From: Conus ventricosus
Lineage: Eukaryota; Mollusca; Gastropoda; Neogastropoda; Conidae
Direction of reading: 5' to 3'
NCBI GenBank assembly: GCA_018398815.1
Contig: CM031616.1
Coordinates: 72,276,099-72,340,098 of the forward strand
DNA length: 64,000 nt
Shown here: piece by piece, positions 34,966 through 46,674 of the stretch
Position numbering within the stretch: position 1 is the first letter of the stretch
How the letters are laid out: the number at the start of each line of letters is the position of its first letter
Program-made: the position numbers and the translations under genes
The notes under the pieces: generated by a model
Told to the model about the DNA's origin: nothing
Database searches by the model: none
What the model saw: the letters and a program-made list of their open reading frames with translations, nothing else

Positions 34966-36110
34966 GTGCAGCTTCTCTTGTGGTGGGTGGCCTGATGGTG
35001 ATCTGGAGACACAGTGACTGCTTCTTGTGGACTGCCGCTCACAGGGCTGCAACAGGACAAGCGTTGGTAGGGCTGTGGATGTCGCAGCTGGAATTGGCCT
35101 GGGAGTCATGGCACAGAGAGTGTGTGAATGAGAAGACAGCAGAAAACAGGAAGCAGTTTAAAGAAATAAAAATAAGAATAAAGATGGTTTGTTTGACATC
35201 ATTTTTAAAAAAAATTTAATTCATTTTTGGGGCATACTTGAAAGTGTGATACCTTGTCATGTGGTTGTAACGCAGGTAAAAATCCCTTTGAAAATAATCA
35301 GTGTGTGTTACTGGCATGGTCGGGCAGATGGTTACAATGCAGAGGAAAGTCCATGTAGAAAACGACTGGCTTGAAAGGAAGATGCAGTGCATGACAGGTT
35401 TGGATGGGCAGATGGTTTGGCAGATGATCGTCCCGTTTCAGTTCAAAACAGACTTTGATCATCTGTGTGGGAGAGGTGGGCTAAGCATGTGGTTTGCTGG
35501 ACAATAAATCAATCATCGTTTCATCTTTTCCTCAAAGTACAAGCCAGTGTTTCTGTACATTGACAGCGTTTTTCTCTTCTAGTGATTAGTACGAATTTTT
35601 GTTTGTGTGGGTGTGAACGCGCACTTGTTACTCTGCATATGTGTGTGGGTGGGTGTTTGTTTTTTTTGTGCTCTGAGGGAATGAGCATTTGGATGTGTTT
35701 ATATACGTGCATTTGCTCTGTAACCATCTTGCCTTGAGTATCATTCATTTTGTGTGGTAGTTATTTCACTGAATTCTTTCCTGTCTTTAATCTCCACCCT
35801 GTCTGTCCATCGTGAGAAATGTTCCTGCCAGTCAGGAAGCAACATAAAGCAAGGTGTGAGAGACCAGTTCATCAACCTTGATTTGATGGGAAAACAGTGA
35901 TGAAGAGGCCTGACTCAGCCGTAGTAGAGACGTGGGACAACTCCTTCCAGGCTGAACTTAATCCAGGTGTACGTTCACAGGTTCAAACCTGAGTAAGTGT
36001 TGCATCTGTACATTTGATCACTTCATCACCATGTTCCTCCTTAATTCCAAGGTGACCCTTTGCCCCAGCTGAGCTCCTTTAACCTGTAATGACATGGCGA
36101 CATGTGCGTG
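34966..36110. other. unique DNA, no gene seen
   Basis: 34915-35000 resembles 9190-9350 (interspersed repeat). The rest is AT-rich without supported exons. Confidence 0.45.
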
Positions 36111-36172
36111 TGTGTGTGTGAAATGTAATTTAATGTGCAGATTTATTACAGTATAAATGTAACAAGTTTGTG

Positions 36173-36229
<57 letters not shown>

Positions 36230-36272
36230 TGTAATTTAATGTGCAGATTTATTGCAGTTTAAATGTAACAAG

Positions 36273-36314
<42 letters not shown>

Positions 36315-36355
36315 TGTAATTTAATGTGCAGATTTATTGCAGTTTAAATGTAACA

Positions 36356-36412
<57 letters not shown>
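36111..36412. repeat. three (GT)n tracts separated by an identical 55-bp spacer
   Basis: GAAATGTAATTTAATGTGCA then GATTTATTGCAGTTTAAATG and TAACAAG is repeated between long (GT)n blocks at about 36176-36229, 36272-36310 and 36360-36413, so microsatellite plus flank has been tandemly duplicated. Confidence 0.9.
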
Positions 36413-36415
<3 letters not shown>

Positions 36416-36483
36416 TGAGAGATTGTCTGTTTACAATGTTTAAGGTATTCAGTGTGGCCCCCATTGGTTTTAAGTCCAGGACC

Positions 36484-36930
36484 TTTCACTGGAAGAACAC
36501 AGGTATTCCTGTCACTGGAAGAACACATGTATTCCTGTCACTGGAAGAACACATGTATTCCTTTCACGGGAAGAACACATGTATTCCTTTCACTGGAAGA
36601 ACACATGTATTCCTGTCACTGGAAGAACACATGTATTCCTGTCACTGGAAGAACACATGTATTCCTTTCACTGGAAGAACACAGGTATTCCTGTCACTGG
36701 AAGAACACATGTATTCCTGTCACTGGAAGAACACATGTATTCCTGTCACTGGAAGAACACAGGTATTCCTGTCACTGGAAGAACACAGGTATTCCTGTCA
36801 CTGGAAGAACACATGTATTCCTGTCACTGGAAGAACACATGTATTCCTGTCACTGGAAGAACACAGGTATTCCTGTCACTGGAAGAACACATGTATTCCT
36901 TTCACTGGAAGAACATGTATTCCTGTAGCT
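36484..36930. repeat. 26-bp minisatellite, about 17 copies
   Basis: Unit is CACTGGAAGAACACATGTAT then TCCTGT. Because 26 is not divisible by three and the unit has no stop in any plus frame, all three plus frames stay open and encode the same 26-residue cycle. Confidence 0.96.
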
Positions 36931-36984
36931 GGTTTGTTGGGCAAGCAGACAGGCCTAGTTGAATCTGACCTTTCATTGTCTGAT

Positions 36985-37216
36985 CATGTGTGTGATGTCA
37001 GGCAATAGGGTCAGGTTAGATTGGACATGTGTGTGATGTCAGGCAATAGGGTCAGGTTAGATTGGACATGTGTGTGATGTCGGGCAATAGGGTCAGGTTA
37101 GATTGGACATGTGTGTAGTGTCAGGCAATAGGGTCAGGTTAGATTGGACATGTGTGTGATGTCAGGCAATAGGGTCAGGTTAGATTGGACATGTGTGTAG
37201 TAGGGTCAGGTTAGAT
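36985..37216. repeat. 41-bp minisatellite, about 5.5 copies
   Basis: Unit is GACATGTGTGTGATGTCAGG then CAATAGGGTCAGGTTAGATT G. The last unit is internally shortened. Confidence 0.95.
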
Positions 37217-38160
37217 TGGACACATTTCCTGTAGGTTGTTCATTTCCCTCCCCTCAAAATTGTCACTCATTTTATTTTGCTGTTAGTGCTTTGTGAGAGC
37301 TTCTGTTGCTGTTATAATGTTGGTGGTGCTGTTTTTTGTTGCTGTCCTAAGGTTTCATATTTTGGTTTCTGTTAAAACGAGTTTCTGGCGGTAGTGCCAA
37401 CTCCTAGACATCAATATTTTGGTAGACTCTCACTGCGTGTTTTTTCTTCCTTTTAATCCCACAAAAGTTGAGATTCAGCAGGGTTTTTTTTCACTTCTTT
37501 AAGCCTATACAAAGATAAATACAATTTCAGGAGTTGCAAGTCTTCAGAACAGATTTTCTTTTCCGCTTGTGTCTGCTTCCACAGGATCGTGTCATCTTGC
37601 ATTATTTACTTCTTCTTTTTTTCCTCAAATGCTACATCTTTAAAAAACAAAAAACAAAAAAAAACATCATTGCAGTTAAGCAGCTCTTTTTTCTGAGAGA
37701 AGTTACAAGGAGCGTCAAGCAAAAAAAAAGAAAAATAAAGTATGTGGGTCAATTGTACGAACAAATAATGCATAGAAAAGATAAAGGGGGAAAAAGTCTT
37801 TTTTAAGAACTTGACCTGAAAAAAACACCCAAACCAACTGAATAAGTAGCTTCATTGAAGAAAACAATTTAGTGGCAAGTCATGAGCAGACTGGATTGAA
37901 AGGGGAATGGCTGGAAGAAGCTGACGGACTGCAGACTGTGTGAAGACTTTGGGGTAGATCAACGCCACTGCTGGCTGGTATTGGATGCCAGGTGGTCAAA
38001 TACCCAAGTACAGTCCTTAAGGGGGGGGGGGGGGGGGGGGGGCGAGTACCAGTGCAAAAGTAGGATTAACCAGCCTGGAAAGATTTGTCTTCAAGACTGC
38101 TGGCCTTGCCTGAAGAAGACCCACAGAGGTTGGAACACATCGAAGACCACAGAGGTTGAA
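37217..38160. other. unique DNA
   Basis: Contains A-rich runs and a G tract at about 38021-38042. No gene supported. Confidence 0.45.
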
Positions 38161-38260
38161 ACGCATCGTGTTCGTTTTGTCATTTGTTTAGTTTATTTCG
38201 TTGCGCGGCAACGCATCGTGTTCGTTTTGTCATTTGTTTAGTTTATTTCGTTGCGCGGCA
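38161..38260. repeat. 50-bp perfect tandem duplication
   Basis: ACGCATCGTGTTCGTTTTGT through TTGCGCGGCA occurs twice, at 38161 and 38211, with no difference seen. Confidence 0.95.
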
Positions 38261-39167
38261 TTGTCATTGTTCTTTCAAGTTTGTTTCCATTTGTGCCTGC
38301 AGTATCACTTCATTCTGAAACCAGCCTGGTAGGATCAGTAATCTTTGAATGGTATTTCTTTTCTACTGGCTCAACACTGCACTGTTTGCCGTGCTCTCTG
38401 AGCAGACACAGCATTTGATTTCATGCACCACTTGTCATACTTTGTATATCAATCAATATTGATGATGTTGAAAAAAAAATGGAACTTTTTTTTTTTTTAA
38501 ATTGGAAAAAAAGTTTCTTTCAGTTAATATGTAGCTTGTAAGTATACTCAAGGAGTCATCCATTTGTTGTTGTTTTCTCTGTGCTTTTAAAAACATTTTT
38601 AAATGAGTCAGAATTACATATCATAATAGTTGGCCCCAGATAGTTTCAGGATCACATTCTGTTTCATGATAATTTTCAGGTTTGCTAGGATGGCCGCAAT
38701 TCGATTCAGGATTGGCCACAAAACAGTTTCAGGATCAGGGATTCTTCCGTACTTGCACGCCCTGTCGTTTGGAGAACCGTGTGTCACTCATAGAAATATG
38801 CAGAATTAAAACTTGCACCACAGGAACTGTGTTTAAAACAATTGATGTGCAGGGGGCATTAAAAAAAAACACTGAACTTTTCATTATGTTTTAATCTGCT
38901 TTGTGAGCCTTGAGAACATTGACTAACAGCCCTTTTGGTTATAACTGATCATTTCATGATACTTAAATGCGAGGAGTGTGGGTGCTTGCTCTTGTTGTTT
39001 CTTTTTTTCTCTCCTCAGTAATTTAGTGATATTAGGGAGCAGTCAGGTGGAAGGTGTGCTGTTACTGATTGTTGTTAGTTGATGTACTCAGCTGCTTTGT
39101 CAGCGCGGCTGACTGAGGGCGTGACAAGCTGAAGGAACAAGTGGAATGAGTCTCACGAAGGGAGATT
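38261..39167. other. unique AT-rich DNA
   Basis: No supported feature. Confidence 0.45.
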
Positions 39168-39168
39168 G

Positions 39169-39315
39169 TAGTCTTGCTGAGGCTACAGTTGAGCGGACCA
39201 TGCACCCAGTCCCTCTGTAGTCTTGCTGAGGCTACAGTCGAGCGGACCATGCACAGAGTCCCTCTGTAGTCTTGCTGAGGCTACAGTCGAGCGGACCATG
39301 CACCGAGTCCCTCCA
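39169..39315. repeat. 49-bp repeat, three copies
   Basis: TAGTCTTGCTGAGGCTACAG then TCGAGCGGACCATGCACAGA and GTCCCTCTG, starting at 39169, 39218 and 39267. Confidence 0.95.
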
Positions 39316-39616
39316 GGGCTTTCACAATGCAAGGAAAAGATCGCCTGCCCGGAAAAATAAACCATTAACATACAACTGTTTACAGAACACAGATACATGT
39401 CAAACAACTTCATAACAAGACAGCTAATCTGTCACCATCCTCAAAGCAGTTAAGACTAGATTGTGCTTGGTTTACCACCCTGCAGTGTAGAAAAACGATG
39501 CAAATCATTCAGACTAGTTTTAATGTCACAAAAGTACATACAAGGAAGCCATGACATCCAGAATGGATGAACTAGCGTCGACTCTGAACAAAGTTGACAT
39601 GTTCACGTGTGGTTGC

Positions 39617-39792
39617 AGGGAACTCCAAAAGAAAAAGCTGGCGTGCTACAAAATTGTCATGAAAGAGAGAGGGGAACTCCCCAAAGAAAAGCTGGCGTGC
39701 TACAAATTGTCATGAAAGAGAGGGGGAACTCCCCAAAGAAAAGCTGGCGTGCTACAAATTGTCATGAAAGAGAGGGGGGGGGGGGGGGGGGG
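39617..39792. repeat. about 52-bp repeat, three copies, ending in a G tract
   Basis: GGAACTCCCCAAAGAAAAGC then TGGCGTGCTACAAATTGTCA and TGAAAGAGAGG, three times, followed by a G run to 39792. Confidence 0.93.
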
Positions 39793-39841
39793 AAACGTCA
39801 AGACTTTTCAGAACAAAAACAGATGAAGGGGCCACGAAGGC

Positions 39842-39843
<2 letters not shown>

Positions 39844-39900
<57 letters not shown>
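39844..39900. repeat. 57-base poly(C) tract
   Basis: An uninterrupted run of 57 C. True length is uncertain because homopolymers are the least reliable part of this assembly. Confidence 0.85.
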
Positions 39901-40158
39901 AGAACAACAGTGGGTAACATGTCAAACAGATGAAAATGTTGAGAAAGGCGAGCGGGAAAGAGTGAGAGAAAAGAGGGAGACTGTGGTACAGAGGGTTGGG
40001 AAGGACACAGTGTCATGCTGGAGCCACTAGCATTAGAGTTTTGTTGACAGATGAGGGGCAGGGCTTCTGTGGCTTATTTCAGATGATGTTAAGGTGTATG
40101 TTGTTTGCATGTGAAGAAATGGGTGTCGGCGTGTACATACAGGCCAGCTTGTGTGTGT

Positions 40159-40212
<54 letters not shown>

Positions 40213-41014
40213 ACACGTGTGCGCATCAAAATTCAGGGTGAGGAAAGCCCACATGTATTTCCAAGTCCCCACCATGCCTTTGCACAAGAACAGGCCTTGT
40301 TTAGCTGCACAGCAGAACACCCTGGCAACATGTCATAGCTATCAGTCGGTGGCGATTGTGTAGATAGTGAAGAACAGAATTTAGTTCTTTTATGCCTTGC
40401 TTCATAATTTATATCCCAGACTGGATGGCAGGAATTATCTCCCTTTTCTTTCTTGCAAAAGAAAAGTCATGCATGTCAGAGTTATGATTTCTGGAGCTTC
40501 ACACACAAAAATAAATAAATAAATAAAAAATAAAAATAAAAGCTCCAACAAAAATCAGTTGTTAGACAGACTGTCTAGCTAGTATATGTCATAACCAAAA
40601 TTAAGGTTAGGGTTATCTTTGTAATCACACATAATCTAAATACATTGTCATTCTCTGTGGTTTTGCTCACTGCTGTTCATTAATTGTGTTTTATCCAGAA
40701 GCATTCAAAGCAGTTCTCATTGAGTTTTGACACATCTGCACAAATGCTAAGAGTCATATCCACAAGGAATTAAAAAAAAACAAAAAAACTTGATCAAGTG
40801 GAGGATGAAAATGTAGGGTTGTTGTAAGAACAAAATGTTTACTTCCTGCTTAGAATGCGGTGATGACCTTGATAAGTGCTGATGCTTTTCTGTGTTTTTT
40901 CCCCTTTGTTTTTCTTTTTCATCCTTTTAAATGGATATTTTCTGTTTTATGATTTTGTTTCACACTGACAGATCAAAGACCATACTATGTTAAACAGAAG
41001 AAAGAAAAAAATAA
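39901..41014. other. unique DNA with a long (GT)n tract
   Basis: (GT)n at about 40150-40210. The remainder is AT-rich, with no supported gene. Confidence 0.5.
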
Positions 41015-41029
41015 CTCGGGCATATACAT

Positions 41030-41240
41030 ACACACGTTATGCACACGCACCCACCACACACACACACACACACAAATTCTTACATTTTAATAAATATACA
41101 TACATATATACACACAAACATTCACACACACAGACACCCACTCCCACACATGCAAATTCTTATATTTTTGTGTAAAGACATACATATATATACACACCTA
41201 TCTACACACATACATATACACACATATATGCATACCATAT
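41030..41240. repeat. CA/TA-rich low-complexity block
   Basis: Mixed CACACA, ATATACATAC and ACATACATAT motifs, with a partial duplication of CAAATTCTTA(C/T)ATTTT. Confidence 0.8.
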
Positions 41241-41562
41241 TGGAAAATCAATAGTAGAAATAGTTATAACAGATGAACGATGAAAGATGAATGGCTGAAC
41301 AAATTGATAAGCATAAGCAAGTGCCTATGTTCAGATCTATTACTGTGCAAGGAGGCACTCGACATTGTACATATGAACAGGAAGCCTCAGGATAGTCAAT
41401 TACACTTTGAAACTAATGCGTCAGTATCTCCAAGAATCCTAGATACCTTGCACTTTTGAGCGCAATTCTGGAACCAGATTATTATTATTATTTTTTTTTT
41501 AAAGATTTCTTTGTATTCAGAAAATATTGTTTTGATATTTCAACTAACTGCCAAAGATGCAG

Positions 41563-41820
41563 CATAATACAACAGTTATGTATGGAGAAGTATGCAACCA
41601 AAGAAACCATGATATTGGAAACCCTCAGAATCAGGCAGAGTGTGTTCCACAGACTCTCAGTCCCACTTGGCCATCTTTCAATGGAAGCGATTCTCAAGAA
41701 GAGGCTGAGAGGTCACGGCCCACAAGCCACCCAGTTCTGAAGGTGCCATGTTTTCTTTACTCAAATGCTACGGCAGAATCAGAGAATGGTCTGCCTTCTC
41801 AAAGAAAAGTGGTTCTCTAG
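41563..41820 (+). CDS. possible C-terminal coding exon, unrecognised protein
   Basis: A CTAAC branch-point-like motif and GATGCAG (ending 41562) precede 85 open codons ending in TAG at 41818. The translation is Ser/Glu/Pro/Asn-rich and non-repetitive (for example PTWPSFNGSDSQEEAERSRP and SNATAESENGLPSQRKVVL), like a disordered tail. A strong donor-like GGAAAG|GTAAGATAATG lies 20 bp after the stop, and the adjacent 44-bp array repeats that donor. A competing reading is an internal exon with a frameshift running to 41839. No family is recognised and no partner exons were found. Confidence 0.3.
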   Translation, partial: HNTTVMYGEVCNQRNHDIGNPQNQAECVPQTLSPTWPSFNGSDSQEEAERSRPTSHPVLKVPCFLYSNATAESENGLPSQRKVVL

Positions 41821-41837
41821 AATGTGTTTAAGGCAGG

Positions 41838-42120
41838 AAAGGTAAGATAATGTTGCTTATAGCCAATGTGTTAAAGGGAGGTAAGGTAAGATAATGTTGC
41901 TTATAGCCAATGTGTTAAAGGGAGGTAAGGTAAGATAATGTTGCTTATAGCCAATGTGTTAAAGGGAGGTAAGGTAAGATAATGTTGCTTATAGCCAATG
42001 TGTTAAAGGGAGGTAAGATAATGTTGCGTATAGCCAATGTGTTAAAGGGAGGTAAGGTAAAATAATGTTGCTTATAGCCAATGTGTAAAAGGGAGGTAAG
42101 GTAAGATAGCTTATAGCCAA
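41838..42120. repeat. 44-bp minisatellite, six copies, with plus-strand splice donors
   Basis: Unit is TTAAAGGGAGGTAAGGTAAG then ATAATGTTGCTTATAGCCAA TGTG; period 44 (41871 to 41915). Each unit has two overlapping GGTAAG motifs. Confidence 0.93.
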
Positions 42121-43330
42121 GCTAAGGGTGATATCGGGGCTGGAATAATTTCTTGGAGAGGAACTGGCTGAATGATTTCTTTCCATTTGATTTCACGATT
42201 GCAGAATTCCTATCGCTGCAGTAACGTTTTCTGGTTGGTTTGGGAGAGACTTGCGCAGCGAACGAAAGATTGCTCTATGTGTCGACATTGTCGTAGGTCA
42301 CTGAGTGCGTTGTATTAAAGGAAGTTTTGAAATGTAATGCGTCTTTTTGTGGAGAAGAGAATAGCCCCCTGTTTATTCATATCTAAATTTGAAACGGCTG
42401 AAGTGACTGCGTGTATGTGTGTGTGTGCATGGAAGTGGAGCAGGGAAGGTGAACACAAGGATAGGGGGGTGTTATCTGGGCTGACTGCTGATTCTGGCAC
42501 AAAAGACAACGGAAGATGAGGAGGTCTGTAGAGTGTGTTAGAGAGTGCAGTCACCTCTGCACTGGTGACACGCAAGGAACTCCAGCAATGCCTCTGAAAG
42601 GGAGTGGTAGGTTACAAATCTGGGCTCCCCAGCACGTGTGTGACAAACTCTGAGTTGATGACATGATATGCACTTGTTTTCTGCCTTTTTCACCTGTTCA
42701 TTGTATTAAAAATTAATTGCAACTCGGATAATCGTGTGTAGTAGATCTGTTGGTCCCGACACAAGACACAAACAAACGCACACATTGGCGCAGACACTCG
42801 CTTTCTGTCTCTTGCACACACACACACTCACGCCTTCCCACCACGCTTTCTCTCCCCTTATGTGTGTATACAGGAAGAAAGTGAAAGGTGAACAGACCTG
42901 GCATCCATTTCTGCATTCTGTGGAGGATGCAACAAAAACAAACAAAGAATTTCCTCACATGCACTCATGATCTATGACAGAATATTAGGTCTTTTGAGAT
43001 TTAAGGGGAAAAAAAAACAAGTACTAGAAACAATTGTCAATTAAAATCAGTAATCATAACAAACAAACAAAAAAGCCTGTTGAAATAAACCCACTGTTCA
43101 GCTTGGGTGACCATAGCAGTTTACAGTCTGCAATGAGGGAAGTTGGGACTTGGTTACTTCCAGCATTATTTTGCTTGATGGAAGTAAAAAAACAAACAAA
43201 CAAACAAAAAAAACTGAATTGTCAATTGTCATAGTCCAAGGGAAAACACTTAAAGACATAGCTACAGTACTTGTTCTGAAATAATCCTCCAGAAACTTCT
43301 TAAGCATTGCATTTGTCCTTGTTTTTTAAG
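42121..43330. other. unique DNA
   Basis: Short GT- and CA-rich patches near 42415 and 42820. No supported gene. Confidence 0.45.
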
Positions 43331-45775
43331 ATTAATAAAGAAGACAGAGGGACAGCTGAAGGTGTCAGAGGGGGCCACAGAAGGTGAGTAAAGAAGAGAA
43401 GACAGAGGGACAGCTGAAGGTGCCACAGGGGGCCACAGAAGGTGAGTGAAGAAGAGAAGACAGAAATACAGCTGAAGGTGCAGAGGGGGCCACAGAAGGT
43501 GAGTAAAGAAGAGAAGACAGAGGTACAGCTGAAGGTGTCAGAGGGGGCCACAGAAGGTGAGTAAAGAAGAGAAGACAGAGGGACAGCTGAAGGTGCAGAG
43601 GGGGCCACAGAAGGTGAGTAAAGAAGACAGAAGAGAAGACAGAGGGACAGCTGAAGGTGTCAGAGGGGGCCACAGAAGGTGAGTAAAGAAGAGAAGACAG
43701 AGGTACAGCTGAAGGTGCAGAGGGGGCCACAGAAGGTGAGTAAAGAAGAGAAGACAGAGGGACAACTGAAGGTGCAGAGAGGGCCACAGAAGGTGAGTAA
43801 AGAAGACAGAAGAGAAGACAGAGGTACAGCTGAAGGTGCAGAGGGGGCCACAGAAGGTGAGTAAAGAAGAGAAGACAGAGGTACAGCTGAAGGTGCAGAG
43901 GGGGCCACAGAAGGTGAGTAAAGAAGAGAAGACAGAGGGACAGCTGAAGGTGCAGAGGGGGCCACAGAAGGTGAGTAAAGAAGAGAAGACAGAGGTACAG
44001 CTGAAGGTGCAGAGGGGGCCACAGAAGGTGAGTAAAGAAGAGAAGACAGAGGGACAGCTGAAGGTGCAGAGGGGGCCACAGAAGGTGAGTAAAGAAGAGA
44101 AGACAGAGGTACAGCTGAAGGTGCAGAGGGGGCCACAGAAGGTGAGTAAAGAAGAGAAGACAGAGGTACAGCTGAAGGTGCAGAGGGGGCCACAAAAGGT
44201 GAGTAAAGAAGAGAAGACAGGGACAGCTGAAGGTGCAGAGGGGGCCACAGAAGTTGAGTAAAGAAGAGAAGACAGAGGGACAGCTGAAGGTGTCAGAGGG
44301 GGCCACAGAAGGTGAGTAAAGAAGAGAAGACAGAGGGACAGCTGAAGGTGCAGAGGGGGCCACAGAAGGTGAGTAAAGAAGACAGAAGAGAAGACAGAGG
44401 GACAGCTGAAGGTGTCAGAGGGGGCCACAGAAGGTGAGTAAAGAAGAGAAGACAGAGGGACAGCTGAAGGTGCAGAGGGGGCCACAGAAGGTGAGTAAAG
44501 AAGAGAAGACAGAGGGACAGCTGAAGGTGCAGAGGGGGCCACAGAAGGTGAGTAAAGAAGAGAAGACAGAGGTACAGCTGAAGGTGCAGAGGGGGCCACA
44601 GAAGGTGAGTAAAGAAGAGAAGACAGAGGGACAGCTGAAGGTGCAGAGGGGGCCACAGAAGGTGAGTAAAGAAGACGGAAGAGAAGACAGAGGTACAGCT
44701 GAAGGTGCAGAGGGGGCCACAGAAGGTGAGTAAAGAAGAGAAGACAGAGGGACAGCTGAAGGTGCAGAGGGGGCCACAGAAGGTGAGTAAAGAAGAGAAG
44801 ACAGAGGGACAGCTGAAGGTGCAGAGAGGGCCACAGAAGGTGAGTAAAGAAGACAGAAGAGAAGACAGAGGGACAGCTGAAGGTGCAGAGGGGGCCACAG
44901 AAGGTGAGTAGAGAAGAGAAGACAGAGGGACAGCTGAAGGTGCAGAGGGGGCCACAGAAGGTGAGTAAAGAAGAGAAGACAGAGGGACAGCTGAAGGTGC
45001 AGAGGGGGCCACAGAAGGTGAGTAAAGAAGAGAAGACAGAGGGACAGCTGAAGGTGCAGAGGGGGCCACAGAAGGTGAGTAAAGAAGACAGAAGAGAAGA
45101 CAGAGGGACAGCTGAAGGTGCAGAGGGGGCCACAGAAGGTGAGTAAAGAAGAGAAGACAGAGGGACAGCTGAAGGTGCAGAGGGGGCCACAGAAGGTGAG
45201 TAAAGAAGAGAAGACAGAGGGACAGCTGAAGGTGCAGAGGGGGCCACAGAAGGTGAGTAAAGAAGAGAAGACAGAGGGACAGCTGAAGGTGCAGAGGGGG
45301 CCACAGAAGGTGAGTGAAGAAGACAGAAGAGAAGACAGAGGTACAGCTGAAGGTGCAGAGGGGGCCACAGAAGATGAGTAAAGAAGAGAAGACAGAGGGA
45401 CAGCTGAAGGTGCAGAGGGGGCCACAGAAGGTGAGTAAAGAAGAGAAGACAGAGGTACAGCTGAAGGTGCAGAGGGGGCCACAGAAGATGAGTAAAGAAG
45501 AGAAGACAGAGGTGCAGCTGAAGGTGCAGAGGGGGCCACAGAAGGTGAGTAAAGAAGACAAGAGAAGACAGAGGGACAGCTGAAGGTGCAGAGGGGGCCA
45601 CAGAAGATGAGTAAAGAAGAGAAGACAGAGGGACAGCTGAAGGTGCAGAGGGGGCCACAGAAGATGAATAAAGAAGAGAAGACAGAGGGACAGTTGAAGG
45701 TGCAGAGGGGGCCACAGAAGATGAGTAAAGAAGAGAAGACAGAGGGACAGCTGAAGGTGCAGAGGGGGCCACAGA
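43330..45775. repeat. 57-bp minisatellite with higher-order structure, about 42 copies
   Basis: Unit is GTGAGTAAAGAAGAGAAGAC, AGAGGGACAGCTGAAGGTGC, AGAGGGGGCCACAGAAG. A 64-bp variant with an extra GACAGAA appears at intervals, giving higher-order units of 178 and 235 bp (44705, 44883, 45118, 45353). The 57-bp unit is 19 codons without stops, so frames of up to 750 residues are open on the minus strand; the 7-bp insertions shift the frame. These are not genes. Each unit contains CACAGAAG|GTGAGTAAAG, a textbook 5' splice site. Confidence 0.97.
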
Positions 45776-45784
45776 AGCGTTATC

Positions 45785-46390
45785 CTCGTCTGCCATACCG
45801 ACCAGCCAGGAGCAATCTGTTGTGCTGTGTTGACGTAGAGCTCAGGCACACACAGGTTAGGAACAAACCCACCCCACCCTTGACAGCCTGTGCTGTGTTG
45901 GAGCAATCCCACACCACCCTTGACAGCCTGTGCTGTGTTGGAGCAATCCCACACCACCCTTGACAGCCTGTGCTGTGTTGGAGCAATCCCACACCACCCT
46001 TGGCAGCCTGTGCTGTGTTGGAGCAATCCCCACACCACCCTTGACAACCTGTGCTGTGTTGACGTGGAGTTCAGGCACACACAGGTTAGGAACAAACCCA
46101 CACCACCCTTGACAGCCTGTGCTGTGTTGGAGCAATCCCACACCACCCTTGACAGCCTGTGCTGTGTTGGGAGCAATCCCACACCACCCTTGACACCCTG
46201 TGCTGTGTTGGAGCAATCCCACACCACCCTTGACAACCTGTGCTGTGTTGATGTGGAGCTCAGGCACACACAGGTTAGGAGCAATCCCACACCACCCTTG
46301 ACAGCCTGTGCTGTGTTGGAGCAATCCCACACCACCCTTGACAGCCTGCGTTGTGTTGACGTGGAGCTCAGGCACACACAGGTTTGGAGA
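45785..46390. repeat. 40-bp minisatellite with interspersed longer units
   Basis: Basic unit is GTTGGAGCAATCCCACACCA then CCCTTGACAGCCTGTGCTGT. Three blocks are separated by a longer unit that replaces the start with GACGTGGAGCTCAGGCACAC ACAGGTTAGGA, which makes a higher-order pattern. It directly abuts the 57-bp array. Confidence 0.93.
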
Positions 46391-46674
46391 TGACTAAAGC
46401 CTATGAAGAGAGAGATTATCAGCAGTCTCCTAAGTGTCCAGCATGGTGTGATGCTCACATCACATGAATGAAAATACAATTTCTTACTATGCCTCTGTTC
46501 AATTATGGTGCATGCTCATGCACACGAACCATAGCGGCGTTTTATTTTCACTGCAAGAATCTGCTGTATCCTTCACGGCAATCCAGGATGAGACTAGGAG
46601 AAACAAACTGTCCTGACACTTTCATTTGCCAGGTAAAGCTTTAAAAAAAAACCCACTCCAATGCATAATGTTAA

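Noticed and set aside
36415..37008. Three overlapping plus-strand open frames of 127-197 codons
   Set aside because: They are the same 26-bp repeat in three frames; no conserved domain is present.
43538..46479. Minus-strand open frames of more than 700 codons (Ser/Leu/Pro-rich)
   Set aside because: Pure translation of the 57-bp array. Equally open frames exist on the other strand, and no unique domain is present.
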